Assembly: GCA_902806565.1 (NCBI GenBank)
Contig: CADCXA010000021.1
Location: forward strand, 62,001-126,000
Reading direction: 5' to 3'
Length of the DNA: 64,000 bases
DNA from: Hypoxylon rubiginosum
Taxonomy: Eukaryota; Ascomycota; Sordariomycetes; Xylariales; Hypoxylaceae
The translations under genes and the position numbers were made by a program. The notes beneath the pieces were generated by a model that worked only from the letters and a program-made list of their open reading frames with translations, made no database searches and was not told where the DNA came from. Positions 9,546-21,341 of the stretch are shown in pieces. How positions within the stretch are numbered: position 1 is the first letter of the stretch; each line of letters starts with the position of its first letter.

Positions 9546-11163
9546 TTATACCGGTATGCCATTCTCCATAGTCTTCTTGCCTTTAGCATCGTAGGTCGTG
9601 ACGCTAAAGGCCTCGTAATCGTTGTCGTCCCGCAAGTCATCCTCGTTCATCTCCAGTCCGGCTAAGCAACCCTTACCGACCTTGGGCCAGGCGGGAGGTA
9701 CCGAATCTGTTGACGACTCCCTGGCGGCCTGGTCGTCTGCTGCTACTTTCGAGTTTCCCTTCCCGATGCCGCCTAGTAAGTGCGAATCCGGCGTCGATAC
9801 CTTGCTAGAATAGTGCGCCGGGCCGACATTGATGTTGCCGTCTACCTTGATGCGCGGACTATCATAGGACGAGCGGCCCCCTTGAGTACCGCCACGTCTG
9901 GGCTCGTTGACAGGGAAGATGGGGAGGTCCGGATGCAGTTCCGTGCTGTACATGATTATGTTAACCAGTTGAGAATGCGGCACACCGGATAGATACGATC
10001 GCTTCTGTGAGGGTGTTAGAAATCATGCCGTAGATTTGGGGAAGGGGGGGTGGTATAAGGGGCAGAAGGATCAAACTCACCTGCTCGGCACCTTTTGCCG
10101 CCCAGCTGACTCCCTTGAACGACTCGACGGTTTTCTTCTTGGCCAGGTGCCTCTCGCGCTTGGCGAGGCAGCGGCTGCAGAACCACGAACGCGACTCGTT
10201 GTTGACGAAGTCGTCGTCGATGTACGGATCGTGGCACAGTTGGTGCCAGCAGCAGTTGCAGCCGTCGCAGAAGACGATCTGGTTCTTGGCCGGGCTGAGG
10301 CCGCGCGTGCACACCTTACACAGCGCCTGCTCGGGCGTCCGCTTGCCGTAGTGCTTCCGCTTCTGCGAGGAGGCGTCCCGGGCCGACTGCTGCGACGGGT
10401 TATATTGCGACGGCTTCTGCACCTGGCGGCCGGACTTCGTCATAGTGGGTACGGCCTGGTTCTCCTTGGTGGTAGCAGCATTGTCGACAGTAGTGGCTGC
10501 GGCGGCTCCTTCACTGTCGGACAGATCGCTCAAGCTCGAGAGTGCATCGTCTTCTTCGTCATTTTTACCTCGCTTGCGCTTCGTACCACGCTGTGCCTTG
10601 CTCTTGGTCTTCTGGGCCGATGTCTTCTGAGTTGGCTGCTTTGCTACCGCCATGGTCTTCACTGGGGCCGGCGTCCTAAGCTGGAATGCATCTTGAATGG
10701 GCATTCGCAACGTCGAGGAATTTGCTGAAGAGTTCTGTATGTTTGGGTTTGAAGTAGCTGAAGTGGTTGAAGTTGGTATGGGCATGGGCATTGGCATGGT
10801 AAGTGAAGTATTCATATCCATAATCAAACGTCGCTTAACGTCTTCATATGTCGACTTCTCAATGCTGGCCTTGGTGACGGAGGCAGAAGAAAGCGCAGAG
10901 GACAGGCCAGCTTTCGAATGGATCCGCTTAAGAATCATTTGCGTAGATGCCGAAAACTGCGGCATGTAAGGTGGGCGCCCGGTCGAACTGGTAGTACTAG
11001 GGGCCGGACTCGACGCCTGAAGATTTGGCGGCATCGGGAGCTGGGCCGAAGGTTGCGCCGACTGCGATTCCGACTGCGATTCCGAGACTGCAGCTTCGAC
11101 GAATGCTGCAGATCCTGCAGATGCATCGTCCTCCTTCTCTTCCTTCTCTTTACCAGAATCCAT
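9546..11163 (-). CDS. PHD-finger protein
   Basis: Minus-strand exons 10081-11163 and 9546-10004 join in phase across a 76-bp intron (GTGAGT to CACAG) to give 513 residues. The first 250 residues are low complexity, rich in Ser, Ala, Met-Pro and Lys, with a basic nuclear-signal-like patch (GTKRKRGK). A PHD zinc finger lies at about 282-332 with the complete C-x2-C-x13-C-x2-C-x4-H-x2-C-x18-C-x2-C ligand series. Beyond the intron, the sequence KRSYLSGVPHSQLVNIIM and an LPIFP motif follow, an arrangement I associate with a conserved family of fungal PHD proteins. Such fingers usually read histone H3 tails, so a nuclear chromatin role is likely. The exact partner is unknown. Confidence 0.88.
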
Positions 11164-11845
11164 AATGCTTTGTCTTGTTGGCGACGATAAAGAAGTGAGA
11201 TATTCCAGAAATTGTTAGTACCGCCGTACCTACAACTTACACAGCGCCAATACTGAGAATACGGCGGGTGATGCACAAGACGGGACAGTATCTTTTAGCA
11301 GGTGTCTGCCACAGATGTGGGCCGGCGTGATAAAAAAGAACCTCCCAGCAAAGGCATTCGTAAGCAGATTTACCACAATTTCCTTTTCATCATCACTAAA
11401 GGATGCAAAGATGGCTAATTGAACAACAAAAAGGTTGAAATTCGCGGGTGGAGGCCCTTCCACGTGATATTCACGTGATGGTATGATGCTACGGAAACTC
11501 CTGCCCCGAAGTTAGCCAGTGATCCAGATTCCCAGAGTGTCGGATCATAACAACGTACCAGCGTACCTAATTCAAATCTAGTCCTACCTGGGACATTTAT
11601 TTAATTTCGAGCATTTTGACAACTCCTTGCATCATTCAATCTATCCCATTATACACGGGCCGATCACACATGTTTCGACTGTGTTTGTCACCATCCGCAT
11701 CAAACAAAAACATAAAAATAGGAGGTCAACAGTAGGGGGTTTAGCTCAATTGATTTGGATTATTTACCCGGGTGGATAGATAGGTAGGCAGGTATATGCA
11801 ATGCCATTCTTATAAGAGCGATCAATGATCATATTCGATTCGATC
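11164..11845. other. Intergenic region between PHD and CoA-transferase genes
   Basis: No supported gene. A 77-codon minus frame at 11230-11463 lies at the PHD gene promoter and has no recognisable content. Confidence 0.4.
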
Positions 11846-13407
11846 CTATCTGACAGCCCCTTTCTCCTTTAGTGTAGCGACTTCGCTAGCACCCAGACCA
11901 AGAACCTCCGCTAGAACTTCATCGGTATGTTGACCAAGGATAGGGGGTGCGGTTCGGATGCTAGGTTTGCTCTCGCTATATTTGACTGGTGTATTGACGA
12001 GCTTGATCGGTCCGCATTGCTCATGCTCCAACTCGACCACCATGTTCCGCGCTCTAGAATGCTCGTGGTTCAGTGCGCTCAGAACGTCGTTGACCGCGGC
12101 GTACGGCATGCCTTTGCCCTCGAAAATCTCTAACCACTCCTGCGTCGTCTTTTGGACGCTAATCTTCTCGACCTCGGCCTCGAGCTCGACACGATTGGCT
12201 ACTCGCTGAGAGTTGATATTGTATTTTGGGTTCGTCTTCCACTCCGGTCGACCTAAGCCATCACATAATATCCCGAACAAACGGTCGTTACCGCCGCCGA
12301 ATAGAATGTCGCCATCTTTAGTCTTGAATGACTTGTACGGGACTATTGATGCTGCGAGGCCGTTAGCGAGTAGCGAGAGATACCATCTTACTATACTACT
12401 TACGATGGGCCGTACCCCATCGGCCGGAATCTTTCTCCCCACTGATAAGACAGCTACTTGCAATATTAGCAAGCGTGGCGGTCTGGCAGTCGCTGAGGGA
12501 AACGTCAATATGTTGACCACGGCCCGTCTTCGCCCGAGAGAGAAGCGCAGCCATAATGCTATTGCTCGTGTAAAGCCCCGTGGTCAAGTCCGTGACTGCA
12601 ACACCGACTTTCACCGGTGGCCCGTCTCGGTTACCTGTGATATGCATCAGACCGAACTCCGCTTCGACCATGACATCGTATCCGGCTCGTTGCGAATACG
12701 GACCGGTCTGGCCATACCCCGTTATCGACGCGTAAATCAGACCCGGATTAATCTTATGCAGCGTCTCGAAGTCCATTCCATACTTCTTTAGGGTACCAGG
12801 GAGATAGTTCTCGACGAGGATGTCGCATTTTGCTGCTAGCTTGTGCAGGATTTCCACGCCCTCGGCATGTTGAAATGACAGACCCAACGACTTCTTGTTA
12901 CGATTGACCTAGCTAAAATTAGTAATTTCTACGTAGGACAGTAAGTTAATGTAGTGTAATCACAGCCAAGAAGTAGGCAGATTCGCCTGGTCCTTTTTGG
13001 TCAGACCCGTCTCTGTATGCTGCATAAGGCGGTCCCCAAGCGCGCGTGTCATCCCCGCGTGTGGGATGCTCGATCTTGATGACTTCTGCTCTTACAATCA
13101 ATATTAGCTCGTATGCCCTTCACGTCTAAAGGCGATAAGTCCTATACCCCAGGTCGCCGAGAATCTGCGTACAATATGGCTACGTCGCGCACAAAATAAG
13201 CAAGCGTGCATATGGTTATCGTTGAAGGAATGCTTCGCTACATACGCCGGCTAGGACCCTGGTCATGTCCAGGACACGATATCCTGCCAGAGGAAGAGAT
13301 GATCCTTGGTCACTGACGGCAGAATATCGTCGGATTAGGTCAGCTTGATATTTATTCCGAAGGAGCCTTGTGCCATAAGTGGCACGGGCTATCGTGCGGC
13401 CGAACAT
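11846..13407 (-). CDS. Class III CoA-transferase (CaiB/BaiF family), probably mitochondrial
   Basis: Five minus-strand exons (13246-13407, 13149-13180, 12964-13090, 12404-12908, 11846-12351) join with consistent phase to give 443 residues. The first 28 residues are rich in Arg, Ala and Thr with almost no acid, like a mitochondrial presequence. Family landmarks follow in order: [10 protein letters not shown], a [13 protein letters not shown] block, [21 protein letters not shown] and a GYD with the catalytic Asp at about 185. After these come GRGQHIDVS and HPSIVPY, the last restored by the fourth intron. These enzymes move CoA between carboxylic acids through an aspartyl-CoA intermediate. The layout fits the SUGCT type (glutarate/succinyl-CoA), but an oxalate or racemase-like member cannot be excluded. 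Confidence 0.88.
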
Positions 13408-15228
13408 GACGATCTGTTAAGTGACGATCGATTGCCGATTAACGAACTGGGAGGTTATGCTATGCCTGCCGGCACCCGAAATCCCCTGGGCAGTGCAACG
13501 GTTCACAGGCTGACACTGGCAAGATACTTTGAACGGGTCAACTTGGACGATGGAATTGATGACGACAGTTGCGGCGATACTCGCAGGTCTCTTGCGATCT
13601 TGGAACGAAGGTCCAAGGAATATCTAGGGCGTCTTGCCCGCGGTCCGATGTTAACGGTGGAGTTCTCCGATCCTCTAACCTTAACAGCGAAAACCGGCCG
13701 CTATATATTCCCCATCAATTGTCAATTAGAACTCTACCCCACAATCCTCACGGGCGATGCAGTATAAAGCGCTTGTTAGCTTCGAGTAAGGTTATATCTG
13801 ATCATCAAGATTCAAGAAATACAAGCCGATAAGTCTTTTTGACCGTCTACCTACCTAGGTGCTTAGGTAGTGAAATAGGACTCGACAATTACGACTGTCT
13901 CACGATCCTCCCTCGCGTACCTAAGGTAGGGACGGGAAGATCCGACATCCGTGGAATGAAAACCAGTGGTGCGTGGTGCGTTGATGGGAACACAAGCAAA
14001 AAAACACCGCAGAATTCAAGTCCGGATTTATTGCGCTGGGCAATATTCGCAAAATCTAGCCCGGAAGGGATACGATTGGCAATATCTTCCTTTTACGAGC
14101 AAATGAACTCGCAACGAACAAAGACGTCGGAAAACGTAATCTTCAAACCCGACGAGAACGCGTCACATAGCTCAACATAATGATCTACACATTACGAGTG
14201 CAATTATTCCACCTGATTCGAGGCATACGCATACGTACATAGGTCACACTGTCAACTGTACGACTAGTTGTACAAGTAGCCATTGTCCGACGATTCCAAC
14301 GCAGCGTCATTCTTGTTTCCCTTCCTGGGATCCCGATGTGCCCAGCGCCGTGCCTGGAAGTGTTATTGCACAATTCTGATCGACATTCTTTACGCCTAGC
14401 AAGGTGGCTAAGGGAGAAAAGATAGCCTTGGGAAGCTATATGCATACCTAGCAGCCTAGGTAAATAAGAACACGTGCATGGTTCTAATTGATATATTGCT
14501 CAGCCTCGAGTGTTTGCGACAGGATTGCGGCCGATGTTACCCAGGGGCTTATAATAGGCAGACGGGCGGTTAACAGAAACAGAATACGTCTAGAAGTTGA
14601 CGTATTCCTTGCGTCTTTGCGGGAGCTGGATGAGGGTGAGAAGTATGCAAAGTTCTTTGTTAACCGCTCTAGCAAAGAGGATAGATTCGATTTCTGTCAG
14701 CGCCATTCGATCTTCTCGTCGTCTTTTTCACATTTGAAGCATATATGTACTTCGTACTAATGTTCGTACACCTGTTGGATCAGTGCTTGCATCGCCCCAC
14801 GGCTCCCGGCAGATATGTACAAATTGCAGGGATTCCCGATATGCCCCGTCGTCCCGTAAGGTAAGGTAAGGCGGCGTTACCGCGTGCCGCATGCAGCATG
14901 TAACCCTATGTCGATGGCGGTCAAGACTTGATTGGTCCAACAATAGCATTCTGTCTCGGGTTCCCTCCAACCTGAGTAGCCCTGGTGTTTCTCGTATTGC
15001 CCCCAAGGATCCCCAAGCCCAAAGAATACGGGCGGCGGACCTGACTGACCTGGCTGACCGAAAAAGCGCGGGGGGACGATGAGAACTTAAAAAGATGCAG
15101 CCTTCCCGCCACCCTCGTCTATCTATATCTGGTCCTTTTTCTTACCGTGGACCCACGATAGAGAGCGCAAGCCACTTTCTTACCCCTCGAGTTGCGAGAT
15201 ATGGGAACGATTCCTGATTGAATCAAAT
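13408..15228. other. Long intergenic region
   Basis: About 1.8 kb with no supported gene. Several frames of 60-140 codons (for example 13345-13767 and 13839-14180) show no recognisable sequence. Palindrome-type ACCTAGGT repeats sit near 13851-13870 and 14446-14462. The last 100 bp are the promoter and leader of the next gene. Confidence 0.45.
15201..15221 (+). promoter_or_regulatory. Short upstream ORF in the leader of the membrane-protein gene
   Basis: An ATG at 15201 opens a six-codon frame ending in TGA at 15219-15221, only seven bases before the main ATG at 15229. If the leader starts upstream of it, scanning ribosomes would meet this frame first, and the tight spacing would leave little room for reinitiation. 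Confidence 0.35.
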
Positions 15229-15837
15229 ATGGCACCATCGTTATATCGACGCACGGAGGATGACCCATTTAGTACGCATACGTCAACACAACCGGAAACA
15301 AGAGACACCACCGGTCAAGTAATGAGTCCGTGGTTAATAGTTATCATCGTTATCGGTGCCCTCATCGTAACAACATTGGTAGTATTCCTAGCGTTACACT
15401 TGGTCAGAAGACGACGGCGGCGGATTGCGCAAGATGGTCAACCCGACCCACTAGGTCTAGAGGATTTCAGAAAACGAAGGATGAGCACATCAGACCGGCG
15501 CGCAGCAGAGGAGATGGAAAGGGCTACGATGATCCGGAAATCCCTAGCGAGTCGAGCATCCTCGTGGAGCGGAGTAAGCTATCACACGCCTGAGACGTCG
15601 GAATATCAGCTTGAAGAGCTCGATCGGGAAGAGCAAGAGCCTATGGCACCAAGGGACAATTGGAAGGATATCGAAGCGGGAATACAGGGCCAGAGGGCGG
15701 CCCCGGGACTCTTCGATACAGAGATAGGAGTACATCCGGCACTTCTGCCACAGCCTCAACTCGCCATTCCGCAACCGTCTCGAGCCCCGTCTCCTATCCG
15801 AGGAATACAACCTCCGCAACTGATCATCCCCTCATGA
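15229..15837 (+). CDS. Single-pass membrane protein, unknown function
   Basis: One uninterrupted frame of 202 codons. A polar N-terminus of about 33 residues precedes a strong transmembrane helix of Ile, Val and Leu residues (about 35-57). This ends in a run of six basic residues, so the C-terminus is predicted to be cytoplasmic. The cytoplasmic tail is hydrophilic, rich in Glu and Arg, with Pro-rich repeats near the end (SRAPSPIRG). There is no clear signal peptide before the helix, so it may act as a signal anchor. The layout is common among uncharacterised fungal proteins and I recognise no named domain. Confidence 0.68.
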   Translation: MAPSLYRRTEDDPFSTHTSTQPETRDTTGQVMSPWLIVIIVIGALIVTTLVVFLALHLVRRRRRRIAQDGQPDPLGLEDFRKRRMSTSDRRAAEEMERATMIRKSLASRASSWSGVSYHTPETSEYQLEELDREEQEPMAPRDNWKDIEAGIQGQRAAPGLFDTEIGVHPALLPQPQLAIPQPSRAPSPIRGIQPPQLIIPS

Positions 15838-16878
15838 TAATACGATCCTTCTTCAAAGCGGATAGGAGTCATTGGAAAGGAATTGCCTGTTCGTTTCATG
15901 GTCACTTCTTTAACACCTCCGGCCTTGGAATGATGGCGTGGCCATATGAAACACCGACTACGTGCTAATGGACACGGGAAACCCAACCGATTGGCGTTAT
16001 GAGTTTGGTCGCGCTATTTTGCGCTGCAATCTGAATTGCATTAGGAATTGCTTTATGGGGTCTGGAGTTGTCGATTACACTGATACCATAGCGAGCATCG
16101 CAGAGGCGTTTCTAGGTTGGATGATTTGAGTAATAACGGTTCCTCTTACCTAGGACATTAATACATTTCTATTACGACCTATTTAGCAGCTTTGTAGTTG
16201 TGATATAGAAATGGCAGCGATATTTAGATACATTACATATATGCTCTGGTCACAAGCACAAGCAGCGCGAGGACTGATTATCTTGGTTTCAAAAAGCCTA
16301 CCAGGTTCGAAGACAAGCCATTACATGGTTTCAAGGGTGAAAGCTACCTGGGTATCGGTGCAGCTTATGACCGAACAATGTGCTAATCAGCAACAAAGCT
16401 CTCGCTACTGAAAGCAATCTTTTCATTTCCTTTCAAAACAATACAACATCTTTCAGTACAACTCCGTCGCTACAGGATCACATCGTTGCTAGTGAAATTC
16501 CGACTCTGATACTACAATGTGCTTATGCTGATTCCGGGGTCCTAAATCACATCTGCGAACATTGCCCAGGTGAAGATTTTGTGAGGTACGTATCTGCTGA
16601 GTAATCTCTGACCCAGACCCACTCTGACATAACGTTACCTAAGGTACCTAAGGTAACTTACGGAACATTCCACAGGGTACAGGCATCTTCCTCCATCTCT
16701 GCGCAACCTCAACTTATTTCTTTTCGTTCCTTCACCGTCGGATCAAATTCGATCGCTTGTTGATTCCTCGGCCAAACAATATTATTCTGATTTCCCAGCT
16801 TCTCTCCGCCATCGCCTATCGTCCATCGTCCGCAGTCTATCGTTGGCCATCGATCGCTATCCTGCTATCACTGCCATC
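15838..16878. other. Intergenic region and TFIIB promoter
   Basis: No supported gene. A doubled palindromic element, TTACCTAAGGTACCTAAGG, lies at about 16635-16653, roughly 225 bp before the TFIIB start. The last 80 bp are pyrimidine-rich, as is usual for a fungal leader. Confidence 0.45.
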
Positions 16879-17991
16879 ATGGCGACTGTGGCGACCGCCG
16901 CGACCGTGATAACGATCCCAGACATCGACAGCATCCCGACCGACCCAGATGCCGACCCGAATGCCGACCCGAAGACCAAGAAAGTATATGAAGAAAACTT
17001 GAACCAACAACTCATCTGCCCCGACTGCAATGAGTATCCTCCCAACCTGATCGAGGAGTTTTCTTCGGGCGACATGGTCTGCGGCTCCTGCGGCTTGGTT
17101 CTCGGCGATCGCATTGTCGACACACGGTCCGAATGGCGTACATTCGCCAACGACGACCAAGGCGGCGACGACCCCTCGCGTGTCGGTGATGCCGGAAATC
17201 CCCTTCTGGATGGTTCGCAGCTTCAAACCACCATCGGTTTCGGCGAGGGCTTGCGTTCGAGAGAGCTGCATCGCGCCCAGAATCGCTCGCTCCACGATAA
17301 AGGCGAAAAGCATCTCCGATCTATCTGGAGCGAGATGGAAACCCTTTGCAACTCCATCCACCTTCCGGCGATTACTATACAAGCCGCACAGCACATCTAC
17401 AAGCTGACGGAAGATGCGAAGCTGTTCAAGGGCAAACCTCAGGAGGCTGTTATTGCCGGTTGTATCTTTATTGCCTGCCGTCAGACCAAAGAGTCCCGAA
17501 CGTTCAAGGAGGTCTACTCCCTAACCAAGGTATCGAAGAAGGAGATTGGCCGAACTTTCAAGGCACTTGAGAAGTTCCTACAAACCAAGCGCGACGCACA
17601 TGGCTCCAAGAGAGAGGTGGTCAACTGGGAGAACACCGACACCCTCAAAGCTACTGATCTCTGCCAGCGATACTGCCAGAGCCCGTTGCTTCACTTCCGC
17701 AATCCCGTCTTCATGGAGAACATGGCCAAGTATGTTGCGGATAAGAGCTCCTCCCTCAAAGACCTTGCCGGCCGTTCTCCCCTGTCCATCGCAGCCGCCT
17801 CCATCTACCTGGCGTCTCATCTCTTTGGCGAGCCGAGACTGTCAAAGGATATTTCCGATGTCGCCGGTGTTAGTGACGGCACCATCAAAACAGCCTACCG
17901 GTTGATGCATCCCTGTGTCGAGGACCTGATCGAGAAGGACTGGCTATTTCCGAAAGGTACTGGAAGGCTGGACCGGCTTCCCGCTAACTAA
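16879..17991 (+). CDS. SUA7: Transcription initiation factor TFIIB
   Basis: An intronless 370-residue frame from ATG 16879; the frame is open further upstream but only through non-ATG codons. The order is canonical for TFIIB. An N-terminal zinc ribbon has CPDC at 47-50 and CGSC at 68-71. The B-reader/linker with SEWRTF follows, and then two cyclin-like repeats at roughly 125-215 and 235-325, with GKPQEAVIAGCIFIACRQ in the first and AAASIYLASHLFG in the second. TFIIB bridges TBP on promoter DNA to RNA polymerase II and helps set the transcription start. The N-terminal 40 residues before the ribbon are Asp/Pro-rich, which is usual for fungi. It is likely constitutive. Recognition is secure. Confidence 0.97.
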   Translation: MATVATAATVITIPDIDSIPTDPDADPNADPKTKKVYEENLNQQLICPDCNEYPPNLIEEFSSGDMVCGSCGLVLGDRIVDTRSEWRTFANDDQGGDDPSRVGDAGNPLLDGSQLQTTIGFGEGLRSRELHRAQNRSLHDKGEKHLRSIWSEMETLCNSIHLPAITIQAAQHIYKLTEDAKLFKGKPQEAVIAGCIFIACRQTKESRTFKEVYSLTKVSKKEIGRTFKALEKFLQTKRDAHGSKREVVNWENTDTLKATDLCQRYCQSPLLHFRNPVFMENMAKYVADKSSSLKDLAGRSPLSIAAASIYLASHLFGEPRLSKDISDVAGVSDGTIKTAYRLMHPCVEDLIEKDWLFPKGTGRLDRLPAN

Positions 17992-19324
17992 GGGAATAGG
18001 GCCGCCCGGCAGCCAAGTTCTAGTTGCGAGGACCTAAGAGGAAGATGATACGACTTCAAAGGTCCGAGGCGTATTAACTCTGCCATGACACCCAAACTCA
18101 CAAACCCCTGGTAAATCTTGGGTTGGATGAGTTACGGATTCTTTTTATACCCACTACCTCCCGTCGTTGCGGCACCGTCTTGGTTGTCGGTCCAAAAAAA
18201 AAAAACATTTCCATCGATTCTCCGGTCAGAATGGACTCTTTCGCGCATGAAAACAAATCGGAAACGTACTTACTCGCCGTCGGGTGATCTCCATTGGCCG
18301 GTACTTGAGTTTCCTTGATTTCGATTCTGCACTACGCCTGCTCTTGAAAGATAGAGCTCGCACGTCTCCTACATAACTCTCTCGTCTCTACCAGCACGGC
18401 TCAGGTTGTCCTGTGGTGGTTCACGGACGGTTAGGTTGAGTTTGCTATTGCATCACCAACAAATTGACCATAGTCTCTGATGCTTTCTGTTTTTTTGCGA
18501 TGGCACAGGGGGCAGCTCATAGCCAACTGACATTACGCAGATGCTTCCTCGGTCTTTTACGGTCCTCTCTGTACCTAGGTATTTAGGGAGCGTAGATGCA
18601 ATCGAGAGCGTTCCATAAGACTCTTTGCTCAGATGGTGACTTGGACTATGCCTTTGAAAACTATGTGCTAGGTGCGTAAGGTGAGATATATATATCCATC
18701 CCTCTTCTACATTCTATCTTGATATCCCCCTGTTTTTGACTATACTGTCTGCAGCATTACACGGATATAGTTTACCGTAAAGAATTGGTCGTTCTAACTA
18801 TTTCATGAAATATTACTTATATTTATGCATCTGCATCTACTGTAGCCCCTCTATGTTCTGTTCTACCTTTCTTTGCGAGTTATTATGATAGACATTTAAT
18901 CCGTGTGTGTATACATGTATACATGTGTACATGTATAAGTTGTCGCCATACTGAAGCTTTACTGCATATAACTTATGCGAGATTCCGTGTGCATGTCTAC
19001 ACCCAGTCTAACCTCAATGTCCGATATTAAAATGTGGGAACTTTGTGAGTTTCAGCTATTCGGCAGATAATGCCCCGGGCATGCCCCGAATGCCCCAAAT
19101 CCCCCCCGATATAGGCTCTTCGGGACCCCTCCATGTAACATTCCCGCTGTTCCGTTACACGGCATATTGCACAGTTGCAGCTGTCAAATAAGTTCCGTTC
19201 TCGTCTTTTTTCTTGTTTGTATATGAGATTGACCAAATCCTTGTCCTTGGCCAAGATTGCTTCCTCTAGCCAATTGTTCACTATTCCACAGCCAAAAAGG
19301 AAGACCGCTCTGCTCGTCGACAAG
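17992..19324. other. Intergenic region with TA/CA microsatellite
   Basis: About 1.3 kb with no supported gene. A self-complementary GTATACATG-type microsatellite lies at about 18903-18938 and a palindrome (GTACCTAGGT) at 18571-18580. Base composition changes sharply to GC-rich at the start of the next gene. Confidence 0.45.
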
Positions 19325-20266
19325 ATGAAGCTCCTGTACCCCACCTCCCTCAAGCTCGACGTGCCGAGCCTCGAGGGCTTCGCGCCCACGCTGCACCCCT
19401 ACGACGTCAAGGCCCCGATCCCCGACGACCTCGCCGACGCCGAGATCCTCGTGACCTGGGGCAACAGCGCCGCGAACCTGTCGGACGCCGCCAAGCGCCT
19501 GACGAAGCTGCGGTGGATCCAGTCGCTCGCCGCGGGACCCAACGACGTCCTGGCCGCCGGGTTTCCTAAGAGCGTCATCGTGACCACGGGTTCGGGCCTG
19601 CACGACCGCACGGTCGCCGAGCACGCGCTGGGCCTGCTGCTGACGGCGGCGCGGCGCTTCGACGAGATGCGCGAGTGGCAGCTGCGGCGCCGCTGGCCCC
19701 AGCACCTCGGCGGCGTCCAGCCCGACCGCCCCCGGGACCGCTTCACCACACTGCGCGACGCCCGCGTCACCATCTGGGGCTACGGCAACATCGCCAAGAC
19801 GCTGGCCCCGCACCTGACCGCCTGGGGCGCCACCGTCCGCGGCGTCGCGCGTTCCGCCGGGGTGCGCGACGGCATCCAGGTCTTCGCCGACGACAGCCTG
19901 CCGGACCTGCTGCCGACGACCGACGCGCTCGTCATGATCCTTCCCGGGTCGGACAGCACGAAGGACGCGCTCAACGCGGAGCGGCTGAAGCTGCTGCCGA
20001 AGCACGCGTGGGTCGTTAACGTGGGGCGGGGCACGAGTATCGACGAGGACGCGCTGGCGGACGCGCTGGAGAAGGGGGAGATCGGCGGCGCGGCGCTCGA
20101 CGTGTTCAAGACGGAGCCGCTTCCCGAGGCGTCGCGGCTGTGGGCCGCGCCGAACCTGCTGGTGAGCCCGCACGCGGCGGGGGGGCGGCCGCAGGACGCC
20201 GAGGCCCTGATCGCGTACAATTTGAGGCGGTTCCTGGCCGGGCAGGAGCTGAAGAACGTGGTGTAG
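19325..20266 (+). CDS. D-isomer-specific 2-hydroxyacid dehydrogenase
   Basis: A 313-residue GC-rich frame. The NAD(P)-binding Rossmann motif WGYGNIAKTLA is at 151-161. The catalytic trio of the family is present: Arg235 in NVGRG, Glu264 in KTEPLP and His283 in SPHAAGG. The substrate-side ValAlaGluHis helix (97-100) is present too. Such enzymes reduce 2-keto acids (glyoxylate, hydroxypyruvate or similar) to D-2-hydroxy acids, or run the reverse. The exact substrate cannot be read. The start at 19325 is chosen because GC content and homology-like sequence begin there. An in-frame ATG at 19223 would add 34 residues rich in Lys, Ser and Leu that could act as an organelle presequence. No intron. 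Confidence 0.92.
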   Translation: MKLLYPTSLKLDVPSLEGFAPTLHPYDVKAPIPDDLADAEILVTWGNSAANLSDAAKRLTKLRWIQSLAAGPNDVLAAGFPKSVIVTTGSGLHDRTVAEHALGLLLTAARRFDEMREWQLRRRWPQHLGGVQPDRPRDRFTTLRDARVTIWGYGNIAKTLAPHLTAWGATVRGVARSAGVRDGIQVFADDSLPDLLPTTDALVMILPGSDSTKDALNAERLKLLPKHAWVVNVGRGTSIDEDALADALEKGEIGGAALDVFKTEPLPEASRLWAAPNLLVSPHAAGGRPQDAEALIAYNLRRFLAGQELKNVV

Positions 20267-21341
20267 CAATTAAAGAGCAAGCTGTGAGCGGGCCGGCTGG
20301 AAAAGAGAGCTTACCTACGGGGAATGGCTTTCCCTAGACATGCCACTGCTGCTCGGCTCTCGTTTATTCGGTAGTGACTATTAGCAGACTGAGAGGCGGC
20401 TTGCAGGCAGAGAAGTCTGGGGGAGGGACCTGGTAGACTGCAGGATGAGAAGACTTGTACGAGTGAACAACCCTTACGACCGTCAATGCATTCAGATTTA
20501 TGAAGCTTACAACATGTTGATATTACTTACTCATGCGAACTCGAATAATAGACTACTTAAAACTAAATGGCTACATCTTCATAGCTCCAAGTAGACAGAA
20601 TGCACAATCAATATTAACATTCAACAGCTTTCGGGGTTTTCTCTAGTGCTAACCCACAAGAGAAGAAAGCGGCAGAAGCGCCTCGTCCTCCTCGAAACGC
20701 TTCACGGCAGTATATCGTATTCAACGTCATAATCCACGGTTAAGCAATCGAATGCCGGCTATTGCTAGTCAATAGTACGGGCAATAGGTAATACAGAGAC
20801 CGTTCAGCTGGATTACATAACTCCGTCTCCGTCAACCTCGACTAATAGGATCACTCTAGTCATATTACCCGGGTCCGCATCTTCAGCTAGGATCTTACAT
20901 CTCCATCTTGCAGCCGCCTCTGCTTCTTATGTACATACGCCCTACACGTGCGTACGTCGTAAGGCCGAATGATCAAACTGACCGCTGGGATGAGGACCCC
21001 TACTCTAGCTACCCATCTCTCAATTTGACAATTATACCTATAAAATGATCGGCCAACTACTCACTGAAGCTTAGTACGGCGCGGTATTGTACGTAAGCTC
21101 CCCTGTTCGTAGGATTGCCATCCCGTTAACGCATCCGAGGAATCGACTTGCACCAAAATGAGGCGGAGTTTCTCAACCACGCGCCGGCGTATACGACGTC
21201 GGTTGATCTTATAAGCGCAGCTGAGGCGACGATTCAAAAAGAAATAAGATGGCGTCGCCCCCGGGCTTTACTGCCATTTTACTTAGGAGTGTTCCTGCGT
21301 GTTCGCGACAGAACTAACCAAACAGACCGCGCGCGCCCGCC
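20267..21341. other. Intergenic region
   Basis: About 1.1 kb with no supported gene. It must hold the promoter of the secreted beta-propeller gene. I see no repeat or RNA gene. Confidence 0.45.

Noticed and set aside
10036..10728. 230-codon plus-strand frame opposite the PHD gene
   Set aside because: Antisense shadow of the PHD exon, low complexity and without a domain.
19184..20269. 361-codon minus-strand frame opposite the dehydrogenase
   Set aside because: It mirrors the GC-rich coding sequence and is dominated by Arg, Val, Gly and Gln with no motif. The sense frame has a complete catalytic set.
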